DNA of 7,120 nt from Verrucomicrobiota bacterium (GCA_003218785.1 QHOM01000066.1:1-7120); one strand, 5' to 3'. Counted from the stretch's first letter, positions 1 through 6,212 are shown. Notes: a model not told the origin generated them from the sequence alone. Program-made: numbers and translations.

Positions 1-1940
1 TAAGTTTGGATTTGTCCCGAGTGCCACCCGGACACCACGCGTCCGATACGCCGGGTGCCGATCGTCGTTTCATCGACTCCGGCACTGATGCCGCGCTCGT
101 CGAGATCCGTTGTGAAGATTCCCAAAAGTTGTCCGAGACCGCCGAAAGCGCGCACGAGCCCGTCCCAGAAATAGCGATCCATCCAGTCGGAAACACGAGA
201 TGAGACCACGGCAAATGCGACGACGGTTCGATCGTAAAGTTCATCCAGCCACATTTTGTTTTCGAGAAAGTGAAACAAGGTTGGTTGCGCGTATTCGAGC
301 GGGTCGGTCTTCGCCGGACGCTGTCGATTCTGTAAACCGGCACGCCGATACATCAGAACGCCCAGTCCAATTCCTGCCGTCACGAGCACGAGCGAAACGA
401 AAAACACCGGCTGGATCAATCGCCCGCTGTCAAAGTGCAGCGCCGGATCGCCCGTGAGGTAAGTGTGCAGCCACGGCCAGGCAGGCGTCAGCACGACGGT
501 GAAGAAAATTGCGCAAAACGCGAGCGCAATCAGCGGCATTGTCATAACGCGCGGGCTTTCGTGCGCATGTTCGGAAGCCGCGCGTGGGTTCCCAAAAAAG
601 ACGTAGATGATTTGCCGCGTCATATAGAGCGCGGTCAGGATGACGCCGGCCAAAATCAGATAATAGGGCACCTGCGACTTCGGCCAATGCGCTGTGGCGT
701 GCAGAATTTCTTCTTTCGTCCAGCCACCCGAAAAAAAGAGCGGCACGCCGCTGAGCGCCATCATGCCGACGGCATATGTTAAAAAAGTCACTGGCATGAG
801 CCGGCGCAGGCTGCCCATTTTGCGGATGTCCTGTTCGTGATGACAGCCGTGAATCACTGAGCCAGCGCCGAGAAAGAGGAGCGCTTTGAAAAACCCGTGT
901 GCGAGTAAATGCATGATCCCGGCCGCGACACCGCCGACGCCGAGCGAGACCATCATCAGGCCGAGCTGCGATACGGTTGAGTAAGCGAGAATGCGTTTGA
1001 TGTCGGCCTGAGCGATCGCAATGAGTGCGGCCATGAGCGCGGTGGTGACACCAATCCAGACGACCACAGTTAGCGAAGGCGTCACGCCGTTGATCGCGCC
1101 TAACGAGAAGAGCGGATATACGCGCGCGACAAGGAACACACCGGCGGCGACCATGGTAGCGGCGTGAATTAACGCGCTCACCGGCGTCGGACCTTCCATC
1201 GCATCCGGCAACCACACGTGCAGTGGGAACTGTCCCGACTTCCCCACCGCGCCGCAGAAAATCAGCAGCGCGATGAAAGTCGCGCTCGTGCCGAGCATGG
1301 CGAGCCCTGCGCTTTCAAGACAACCGCTTCCGTGATCGTAAAAGAGGAGGGTGCCGCTGCGGCCGTAGAGCCAAAGAATGCCGAGGAAAAATCCCATGTC
1401 GCCGATGCGGGTAGTGATGAACGCTTTTTTCGCTGCCGCGGCTGCACTCGGTCGCTCGATCCAGAACCCGATGAGCAAGTAGGACGCGAGCCCAACCAGT
1501 TCCCAAAAGACAAAAAGCAGAAGCAAACTGTTGGCGATAACTACGCCGAGCATTGCGCCGGAGAAGAACGAGAGATACGCGAAGAACCGCGTGAAATTCT
1601 TGTCGTCGGCCATGTAACCGACGCTGAAGACAAAGATGCAAAGCCCGACCAGCGCGATCATCAAGAGCATCGCGGCAGCGAGGGGATCTAGCACCCAACC
1701 AATGCGCAACGGCTGTTCGCCGAACGTAAACCAGGTGAGATTCTGACTCGCGCGGAACCCGGGCGTTTCCAGCGTCGGTAGAAACGCGACGATCGACGAC
1801 GTGAGTGCAGCGACCTGCCCTATGACTGCGAGCGCCGCCGCGCTTTTACGGCGCGAGTTCGCCAAACTCAAGATCGCGAGCGAAGCGGCGAGCGGGATTG
1901 CCGGAATCAACCAGAGATTAGTGACGATCCCGGAGTTCAT
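1..1940 (-). CDS. nuoL: NADH-quinone oxidoreductase subunit L (3' end beyond window)
   Basis: This is the distal antiporter-like proton-pumping subunit of the complex I membrane arm. I translated the minus strand from the ATG at 1940 to the window edge and found 646 uninterrupted codons with no frameshift. It ends in SGQIQTY, a conserved NuoL stretch just before the last helix, so only a short C-terminus is missing. Residues matching known functional positions of E. coli NuoL are present: E147 in VFWE (E144), K234 in GAVGKSGQ (K229), H259 in SALIHAATM (H254), K315 in DIKRILAYSTVSQLG, H344/H348/K352 in MHLLAHGFFKALLFL, and K409 in SGGWTKEEIL (K399). The alignment to E. coli is from memory. The start ATG overlaps the nuoK TGA as ATGA, with AAAGG directly upstream, so coupled translation is likely. 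Identity is near certain; the exact C-terminus cannot be seen. Confidence 0.97.
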   Translation of the reverse strand, partial: MNSGIVTNLWLIPAIPLAASLAILSLANSRRKSAAALAVIGQVAALTSSIVAFLPTLETPGFRASQNLTWFTFGEQPLRIGWVLDPLAAAMLLMIALVGLCIFVFSVGYMADDKNFTRFFAYLSFFSGAMLGVVIANSLLLLFVFWELVGLASYLLIGFWIERPSAAAAAKKAFITTRIGDMGFFLGILWLYGRSGTLLFYDHGSGCLESAGLAMLGTSATFIALLIFCGAVGKSGQFPLHVWLPDAMEGPTPVSALIHAATMVAAGVFLVARVYPLFSLGAINGVTPSLTVVVWIGVTTALMAALIAIAQADIKRILAYSTVSQLGLMMVSLGVGGVAAGIMHLLAHGFFKALLFLGAGSVIHGCHHEQDIRKMGSLRRLMPVTFLTYAVGMMALSGVPLFFSGGWTKEEILHATAHWPKSQVPYYLILAGVILTALYMTRQIIYVFFGNPRAASEHAHESPRVMTMPLIALAFCAIFFTVVLTPAWPWLHTYLTGDPALHFDSGRLIQPVFFVSLVLVTAGIGLGVLMYRRAGLQNRQRPAKTDPLEYAQPTLFHFLENKMWLDELYDRTVVAFAVVSSRVSDWMDRYFWDGLVRAFGGLGQLLGIFTTDLDERGISAGVDETTIGTRRIGRVVSGWHSGQIQT

Positions 1941-2251
1941 CCTTTGAGTTGATCGAGTTGATCGACGTTAGTCGTTCGATAGTGGCGGTAAACGGAGATG
2001 ACCAACGCAAGCCCCACAGCGGCTTCGGCGGCAGCGATCGCGATGGAAAAGATTGCGATCATGACGCCGGTTGGCTGGTGCGGTTCGGAGCTAAAGCGCC
2101 AGAAGGCGATGAAATTCAAATTCGCTCCGGCCAGCATCATCTCGATTCCGATCAAAATAAAAATCGCGTGACGCCGGCTCAGCGCAGCTAGCAAGCCGAT
2201 GCAGAATAATGCTGCGGAAACGATGAGGAAGAGTTGGAGAGTCGGGGACAT
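1937..2251 (-). CDS. nuoK: NADH-quinone oxidoreductase subunit K
   Basis: This is a small membrane-arm subunit of complex I (homologue of mitochondrial ND4L), 104 residues and so close to the usual ~100. Three hydrophobic segments are visible, at about residues 5-24, 28-50 and 62-88. The two membrane-buried glutamates required for proton transfer in this family are present: E37 in LIGIEMML and E76 in IAAAEAAVGLAL, matching E. coli E36 and E72. The C-terminal tail TTNVDQLDQLKG is polar. The TGA overlaps the nuoL ATG by four bases, whereas the upstream side is separated from nuoJ by a 101-base repeat-rich gap, unlike the other junctions. No convincing Shine-Dalgarno motif precedes the ATG; the leader reads TTTGTAACGCCTCAGCC. 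The start is supported by the conserved N-terminal length and pattern. Confidence 0.97.
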   Translation of the reverse strand: MSPTLQLFLIVSAALFCIGLLAALSRRHAIFILIGIEMMLAGANLNFIAFWRFSSEPHQPTGVMIAIFSIAIAAAEAAVGLALVISVYRHYRTTNVDQLDQLKG

Positions 2252-2260
2252 GGCTGAGGC

Positions 2261-2350
2261 GTTACAAAGGTTAAAACGGTTACATTGTTAAAAAGGAAAT
2301 TTGCGGCTGCGCCGATTTAACGTTGTAACCTTTGTAATTCTTTTAACCTT
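2261..2350. repeat. Dyad-symmetric array of 9-base repeats between nuoJ and nuoK
   Basis: Read on the plus strand, 2261-2296 holds four units with period 9, 9 and 8: GTTACAAAG, GTTAAAACG, GTTACATT, GTTAAAAAGG. Read on the minus strand, 2347-2312 holds four similar units: GTTAAAAGA, ATTACAAAG, GTTACAAC, GTTAAATCGG. The arms face each other across a small GC hairpin, CGGC-TGC-GCCG, at 2304-2314. Two perfect pairings differ by one repeat unit: a 12-base arm at 2262-2273 with 2326-2337, and a 10-base arm at 2267-2276 with 2341-2350. The transcript could therefore fold in two registers. It fills nearly the whole nuoJ-nuoK gap in an operon whose other visible junctions overlap. Possible roles are an mRNA-stability or translation-tuning structure, a protein-binding array, or a dispersed intergenic repeat; the sequence does not decide among them. 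Confidence 0.75.
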
Positions 2351-2352
2351 CT

Positions 2353-2835
2353 TCACTGCTTTTCCTCCATCACGAGAATAAGCGCGCCGACCAGCGCGGC
2401 CGTCAGCAGCAGCCCGACGCATTGCAGCGGCCAGACGTAATTCGTCATCAGCACTTCACCGATGCGTTTGACGGTGAGCGCCGGAATTTCCGGCGCGGCG
2501 ACGGAAAGCGATTGCGTCTTGAGAATCGCCCAGATCAAACCGCCGAACACGGCAATCGCGATGAAAGCGCCACTCCAGTTGAAGCCGCGATCTTTTTCGA
2601 CATCACGTCGCGTCAACAAGATCGTGAAGACGATCAAGACCGCCACCGCGCCGATGTAAACGAAGACCTGCACCAATCCTACAAACTCCGCGCCGAGCAA
2701 AAAGAAGAATGCAGCGATCCCCACAAACGTCACCGCAAAACTGAGCGCCGCGTGCATGAGCTTTTGCAAGGTTGCGGCCGCCAGTCCGGCGGCCAGCGTG
2801 AAAATGGCAATGACAATAAACGCGACGCTGTTCAT
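2353..2835 (-). CDS. nuoJ: NADH-quinone oxidoreductase subunit J
   Basis: This is a membrane-arm subunit of complex I (homologue of mitochondrial ND6), placed between the quinone-binding NuoH and the proton pumps. It has 160 residues with five hydrophobic segments, at about 3-22, 28-47, 53-75, 88-106 and 136-156. The conserved third helix is clear as GAEFVGLVQVFVYIGAVAVL (residues 48-67), with Y60 and G62 in the region that forms the pi-bulge hinge in solved complexes. A charged loop, TRRDVEKDRG (75-84), follows. The ATG at 2835 overlaps the nuoH TGA by four bases (ATGA), so translation probably depends on coupling; no separate ribosome binding site is evident. The gene usually found between nuoH and nuoJ, nuoI, is missing from this position. 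Downstream lies the repeat-rich gap before nuoK. Confidence 0.96.
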   Translation of the reverse strand: MNSVAFIVIAIFTLAAGLAAATLQKLMHAALSFAVTFVGIAAFFFLLGAEFVGLVQVFVYIGAVAVLIVFTILLTRRDVEKDRGFNWSGAFIAIAVFGGLIWAILKTQSLSVAAPEIPALTVKRIGEVLMTNYVWPLQCVGLLLTAALVGALILVMEEKQ

Positions 2836-4019
2836 TCGGCGAAACGGTAGGTGCGCGGCGCGAATTTCCTGCGCGTGTCAAGCAAGATCGACAATGTGAA
2901 GTAAACCGCCGCGATGACAGCGAGCGACCAAAGCCATCCCGCCGGGCCGCGCCCCGCATAATGCCAGACAGCGGCTGCGACGATGCAGGTGAACGCCATC
3001 GGTAGCATGAATTTCCAGGCAAAATTCATGATCTGATCGACGCGGGTCCGGGGCAACGTTCCGCGAAGCCAAACGTAAACTAAAAGCAGCGTGCTCAGCT
3101 TCGCAAAAAACCAGACGTAGGAGGGAATAAATTCCAGCATGCGGATCGGCGCGTGCCAGCCACCGAGAAACAAAGTCGTAGCCAAACCAGTGATGGCAAA
3201 CATCCCAATGTATTCCGCCATGAAAAACGTGGCGTATTTGAAGCCGGAATATTCGGTCATGTGTCCGGCCACAATTTCCGATTCGCCTTCCGGCACATCG
3301 AACGGAGTGCGGTTCGATTCCACCAGGCCGGACACAAAAAACAAAATGAATGCGGTTGCGCCCCACGGCGTAAAGACGAACCACCGCGGCACAAAGCCGA
3401 GCGCGTAGCCGCCTTGCGCCGCGACAATCGTGTTGGGCATGAGTGAGCCGACGACCATCACGACGGGCAGCACCGTGATAATAAGCGGCAGTTCGTAGCT
3501 GATCATTTGAGCGATCGCGCGCATCGCGCCCAGCATTGAAAATTTGTTGTTGCTACCCCAGCCGGCCATAAACACGGCGAGCTCCGTTGTCGAGCCAACG
3601 GCAAAGAAAAAGAGGATGCCGCCATCAATCGTAAACGGCGTCATGTCCCGGCCGTACGGGATGATGCCGAGGGCAAGGATCGCCGTGGCGGCAATCAGGA
3701 CCGGAGCGAGGAAATGCACAATCTTATCGGCGCGCGCCGGCACGATGTCTTCCTTGATGAGCATTTTGATGCCGTCGGCGATTGGTTGAAACAGCCCGAA
3801 CGGCCCGACGCGATTCGGGCCGTAGCGATTCTGTATCCGCCCGAGGATTTTCCGTTCCAGCACGGACATGAGCGCGAACAGCGTGAGAAACACGCCGAGC
3901 AGCGCAAAAATGTTAATGAAGCTCGACGCGATCTGGATCACCCACTCTGGCGCACCGGCTAGCCACGAGAGCAGCCATTGCTTTCCGCTGACGAAAATCT
4001 GATCAAGCGAAGCGCTCAT
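2832..4019 (-). CDS. nuoH: NADH-quinone oxidoreductase subunit H
   Basis: This is the membrane subunit of complex I that forms the quinone-entry chamber and contacts the peripheral arm (homologue of mitochondrial ND1). Signature stretches are present: SVLERKILGRIQNRYGPNRV (52-71) running into GLFQPIADGIKMLIKED (75-91); ESNRTPFDVPEGESEIVAG (234-252) with the conserved acidic loop; and WLRGTLPRTRVDQIM (317-331). At 395 residues it is about 70 longer than E. coli NuoH (325). It has roughly 19 extra residues before ERK and a C-terminal extension after the usual last helix, with one further hydrophobic segment (about 361-381) and a basic tail. The ATG at 4019 is the first good start; a weak ACGGGA precedes it. 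The TGA overlaps nuoJ by ATGA. It is the first nuo gene of the cluster here, 96 bases after the phosphoesterase gene. Identity is very secure. Confidence 0.97.
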   Translation of the reverse strand: MSASLDQIFVSGKQWLLSWLAGAPEWVIQIASSFINIFALLGVFLTLFALMSVLERKILGRIQNRYGPNRVGPFGLFQPIADGIKMLIKEDIVPARADKIVHFLAPVLIAATAILALGIIPYGRDMTPFTIDGGILFFFAVGSTTELAVFMAGWGSNNKFSMLGAMRAIAQMISYELPLIITVLPVVMVVGSLMPNTIVAAQGGYALGFVPRWFVFTPWGATAFILFFVSGLVESNRTPFDVPEGESEIVAGHMTEYSGFKYATFFMAEYIGMFAITGLATTLFLGGWHAPIRMLEFIPSYVWFFAKLSTLLLVYVWLRGTLPRTRVDQIMNFAWKFMLPMAFTCIVAAAVWHYAGRGPAGWLWSLAVIAAVYFTLSILLDTRRKFAPRTYRFAE

Positions 4020-4115
4020 CTCCCGTGAAGAAAAGCGGTGCCAGATTATTTAATCAAGGCAGATCGTTCGGAGGGGGATTAAACAGGGGCGAGACACAAC
4101 CTTGGCAAGACCGCG
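4020..4115 (-). promoter_or_regulatory. Possible nuoH leader/promoter region
   Basis: This is the gap between the phosphoesterase stop and the nuoH ATG. In otherwise GC-rich DNA it contains an AT-rich patch, TTGATTAAATAATCTGG on the minus strand around 4038-4054, and another TTTAAT at about 4077-4082. Either could contribute a -10 element, but no well-spaced -35/-10 pair is convincing. No terminator-like hairpin separates the two genes, so nuoH could equally be read from a promoter upstream of the phosphoesterase gene. The call rests only on position and composition. Confidence 0.25.
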
Positions 4116-4577
4116 TCAGCGGAGCGGGACGACCTTCCAATCAATTCTTTCGTCGATAATTTCAAGCCATGCCACACTTGGGGGCGAACCGCGGTTCGGC
4201 CGCGTCACACAGCCGGGATTGAGAAACAAAACATTCCCGCGTCTTTCGTTTCGCGGGACGTGCGTGTGCCCATGCAACAAAACATCGGCATCGTCGGGCG
4301 GTTGGCTAGGCGGGGCATGTTGAAGGCGGAATTTCAATCCACTGCGCACAAGATCGACAACCAGTGGCCACTCGAAATTACTGTCGCAGTTTCCGCGCAC
4401 GAGCGTCACGCGCGGCCCGACCGCGCGTAGCTCGTCAAGGATCGCTTCTGCGCACACATCACCAAGATGCCAGATTTCATCTGCGTTGTTGGCGATTTCC
4501 TTCACCTTTCCCGGCAGGCGATTGTGCGTGTCCGCCAGCACGAAAATGCGCAACGTCTCTTTCGATTTATCCTGCAT
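4116..4577 (-). CDS. YfcE/MJ0936-family metallophosphoesterase
   Basis: This is a small calcineurin-like phosphodiesterase, probably cytoplasmic and binding two divalent metals. From the chosen ATG it has 153 residues, close to the family's usual 155-180. Metal-binding motifs occur in order: D16 and H18 in VLADTHN, D40 in HLGDV, N63 in RGNCD, H87 in RLQHA, and H104/H106 in LHGHTHVPR, followed by LNPGCVTRPN (119-128), the typical family ending loop. The reading frame is open upstream to an ATG at 4637, but that codon sits in the loop of an intrinsic terminator and would add a 20-residue N-terminus not expected for the family. The ATG at 4577 places the first beta strand (LRIFVLADTH) at the normal distance and is preceded by GGAAG. 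The true substrate cannot be inferred; family members act on phosphodiesters. It lies 96 bases upstream of nuoH on the same strand and could be cotranscribed with it. Confidence 0.88.
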   Translation of the reverse strand: MQDKSKETLRIFVLADTHNRLPGKVKEIANNADEIWHLGDVCAEAILDELRAVGPRVTLVRGNCDSNFEWPLVVDLVRSGLKFRLQHAPPSQPPDDADVLLHGHTHVPRNERRGNVLFLNPGCVTRPNRGSPPSVAWLEIIDERIDWKVVPLR

Positions 4578-4610
4578 GTCTTCCAAAAGGAAATTCGATG
4601 ATCCGCTCAC

Positions 4611-4648
4611 AAAAACCAAAGCCGTCACGCTTGCCATAGCGTGACGGC
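4611..4648 (-). terminator. Intrinsic terminator after the haloperoxidase gene
   Basis: A perfect 11-base inverted repeat, GCCGTCACGCT / AGCGTGACGGC (4621-4631 and 4638-4648), encloses a six-base loop. On the minus strand the stem is followed at once by TTTGGTTTTT (4620-4611), giving a classic GC stem plus U-rich tail. On the plus strand no T-run follows, so it acts on minus-strand transcripts. It lies 58 bases beyond the haloperoxidase stop and 22 bases beyond the alternative-frame stop at 4670. It leaves only 33 bases before the phosphoesterase ATG at 4577, so the phosphoesterase promoter must overlap it, or that gene depends on read-through. Confidence 0.85.
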
Positions 4649-4669
4649 TGGCTGGGACCTGGGCCCGAT

Positions 4670-4795
4670 TTACTCCATTTGCGCCAGCTTGGCTTGAACA
4701 CTCACGTCATCCTCGATGGTTGCCGCGGAATTGAACTTGAGCCGGGGGACATCGACCGCGAGCTCGATGAAATGAAACGCGCCGGAGCGGTCCTT
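4670..4795 (-). pseudogene. Protein-like fragment in another frame, 3' of haloperoxidase
   Basis: After a TAG at 4798-4796, one minus-strand frame stays open for 41 codons to a TAA at 4672-4670. It reads as a plausible protein: KDRSGAFHFIELAVDVPRL, then KFNSAATIEDDVSVQAKLAQ and ME. Third codon positions are mostly G or C, like the neighbouring genes, and composition is balanced. The haloperoxidase frame over the same DNA is instead rich in Arg, Pro and His. There is no ATG except next to the end and no upstream continuation in frame, so it cannot be an independent gene as written. It may be the frameshifted true C-terminus of the haloperoxidase, or the tail of an older gene truncated here. 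I do not recognise its family. The terminator begins 22 bases after its stop, which fits this being a real gene end. Confidence 0.35.
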
Positions 4796-6125
4796 CTAAA
4801 AAGCAGCGAGCTGGCCGGAAGTAGTTTTTCTTGAGGTACTGGGCGACCTTCTTGCCGAGCACGGCTCCCTGCGTGTCGGCGGTGCGGAAGTGGATGCCGG
4901 CCCACACGCGAGCGTCGATGACCTCCTTGAGCGCGTCGGAGAACCGCTCAAAGCTCCGCGTCGTACAGGATTTGTTGCTGAACGCACTGAAGCTAATCTT
5001 GTCGGTGCCGAAGAAGTTCTGGAGCGTATTGACGAAAGCACCAGTTGCGCAGGCGTGGCCCGAGGGGTGGTCAGGGAAGGGCGGCGTGAAGAGCGGGAAC
5101 AGAGGGTTGCAGACTGGCGTCGCGGGGTCAAACAGCGGCAACCACGTTGGGTCGGCCTGGGTGTCCGGGTTGCCGTCGGTGTCGGCTTCTCGGATCGCCG
5201 TTATCGGCCGCCAGAACTGCCAATAATACTTGTCGTTCCAGCAGCCGATCGCGGCATCAGCCGCGGCCAGGTTCTCCATCGCGAATAAGCGAGCGCTATT
5301 CACGATGTCCAGTCCCTGGCTGGTGGCCAGCGTGCGAAAGATGCGGTTAAAAAGCGCGTGGGCATGGTCTTGCCAAAAGATTGCAGCATCGGTTTGGTCC
5401 GCCGTTCGGGTCGTGCTGTAGAGTGAGCCAAGCTCCTTCACCTCGTTGAAGTCCTCTGTGTAAGCAGCACTGGTAAGCGCATTCGGTCCGTCGGTGCGGA
5501 GCATCTCTGCGCTCGGGACGAGGAATGGCCGCACGTTCCCGACCCACGGCGCGGGGTCGTTCAGAAAGTTAGGCGGTGTCGGCCGCCAGATGCCTGGGGC
5601 TTGCGGGTACGGCGTCGGCGAGGGCCCGAAACGACCGTCGTTCAGCCGCGCGGTGAGCATTGCCCTGGCTGTCGCCTCGCCGATGGTGACTCCAGCAGCT
5701 CTCGATCCCGGTGGGTTATCAGGCAGACCTGCTATGTACGTATCGTACTGCGGCTGCAGCGTCGGCTGCTGTACTGGGAACAGGCCGGGGAGATCATCAA
5801 AGCCCACGAGCACGCGGAAGGCGGCCGTTGCGGTGGCGGCCTCTTTCGAGTCCGTCGGATTTGAAGGAGGCTGGACGAGGTACGGCTGGTGGCCACGGTC
5901 GATCGCGTTGACCGCGTCATACACCGCCCCCTGCACCATCGCGAAGCTCAGCGCCGATACTGGCGGCGGCTGCCCCGCAGTTGTCACGATCGCGGTGGAG
6001 GCGATCAGGTTCCAGTCGGTCACGGCATCCGCGCACGCGATCGGGGGCGACGCGAGCGCGACGAGCGCTGGTGCGATGAGAAGTGGCAGTATTGGTACTT
6101 TTTTGAACTGAGTCAGTGCATTCAT
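4707..6125 (-). CDS. Secreted vanadium-dependent haloperoxidase / PAP2-superfamily protein
   Basis: Members of this superfamily bind vanadate and oxidise halide with peroxide, or hydrolyse phosphate esters in the same fold; which applies here is unknown. From the ATG at 6125 the product has 472 residues. Residues 1-32 form a signal peptide: FKK, a hydrophobic core, and ACA before DAV as the cleavage site, so export is expected. The anion-pocket motifs are present: KYYWQFWRP (299-307, K-X6-RP), PSGH (354-357), and RVWAGIHFRTAD (406-417) supplying the conserved Arg and catalytic His412. The final Asp is one position later than in the R-X5-H-X3-D consensus, and Ala replaces the Ser before Arg. 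The ATG at 6125 is preferred over 6173 because AAGGAA precedes it and the signal peptide starts there. The last ~32 residues (441-472, after KNYFRPAR) are Arg/Pro-rich and unlike the family, suggesting a shifted reading frame. Confidence 0.85.
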   Translation of the reverse strand: MNALTQFKKVPILPLLIAPALVALASPPIACADAVTDWNLIASTAIVTTAGQPPPVSALSFAMVQGAVYDAVNAIDRGHQPYLVQPPSNPTDSKEAATATAAFRVLVGFDDLPGLFPVQQPTLQPQYDTYIAGLPDNPPGSRAAGVTIGEATARAMLTARLNDGRFGPSPTPYPQAPGIWRPTPPNFLNDPAPWVGNVRPFLVPSAEMLRTDGPNALTSAAYTEDFNEVKELGSLYSTTRTADQTDAAIFWQDHAHALFNRIFRTLATSQGLDIVNSARLFAMENLAAADAAIGCWNDKYYWQFWRPITAIREADTDGNPDTQADPTWLPLFDPATPVCNPLFPLFTPPFPDHPSGHACATGAFVNTLQNFFGTDKISFSAFSNKSCTTRSFERFSDALKEVIDARVWAGIHFRTADTQGAVLGKKVAQYLKKNYFRPARCFLEGPLRRVSFHRARGRCPPAQVQFRGNHRG

Positions 6126-6134
6126 GATTGTAAT

Positions 6135-6140
6135 TTCCTT
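6135..6140 (-). promoter_or_regulatory. Ribosome binding site deciding the haloperoxidase start
   Basis: AAGGAA on the minus strand lies about ten bases before the ATG at 6125. The longer in-frame ATG at 6173 has no comparable motif and would put a polar 16-residue stretch ahead of the signal peptide. This site therefore supports the shorter protein. Confidence 0.6.
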
Positions 6141-6159
6141 TTCTTGTTTTGGCCTTCCG

Positions 6160-6182
6160 TGACTTCCCGTCATGAGAAGTCA
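6160..6182. promoter_or_regulatory. Dyad in the haloperoxidase leader (7-base arms)
   Basis: TGACTTC (6160-6166) and GAAGTCA (6176-6182) are perfect inverted arms separated by nine bases that include the palindrome TCATGA. The element lies 35-57 bases upstream of the haloperoxidase ATG, in the right place for an operator or a leader hairpin. No T-run follows on the minus strand, so it is not an intrinsic terminator. A regulatory role is inferred from position only. Confidence 0.35.
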
Positions 6183-6189
6183 TTTCTGG

Positions 6190-6212
6190 CCGTTCACTGA
6201 CGTACAGAACGG
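6190..6212. promoter_or_regulatory. Second dyad upstream of haloperoxidase (6-base arms)
   Basis: CCGTTC (6190-6195) and GAACGG (6207-6212) are perfect inverted arms with an 11-base spacer, starting eight bases beyond the neighbouring dyad. Arms of this length occur by chance, so the call rests on the pairing with the first dyad and on its upstream position. The rest of the gap up to 6334 shows no further clear signal; I could not identify a -35/-10 promoter there. Confidence 0.25.

Noticed and set aside
430..1698. Long open frames on the minus strand in frames other than nuoL (430-1215 and 1315-1698)
   Set aside because: They are shadows of nuoL, rich in Arg/His/Cys with no recognisable domain, while the nuoL frame reads without interruption and carries all conserved residues.
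4790..4810. Programmed ribosomal frameshift at the CTTTTTAG run near the haloperoxidase 3' end
   Set aside because: The run does not match the X XXY YYZ slippery heptamer in the coding frame, a -1 slip leads to the Ser/Arg-rich frame, and a +1 slip at the run hits TAG at once.
435..6111. Numerous plus-strand open frames opposite nuoL, nuoJ, nuoH and the haloperoxidase, including one of 205 codons at 5494-6111
   Set aside because: All lie antisense to confidently identified genes and their products lack motifs; high GC content favours such antisense openness.
6126..6173. Upstream ATG at 6173 as the haloperoxidase start
   Set aside because: It lacks a ribosome binding site and adds a polar segment before the signal peptide; it also falls inside the 6160-6182 dyad.
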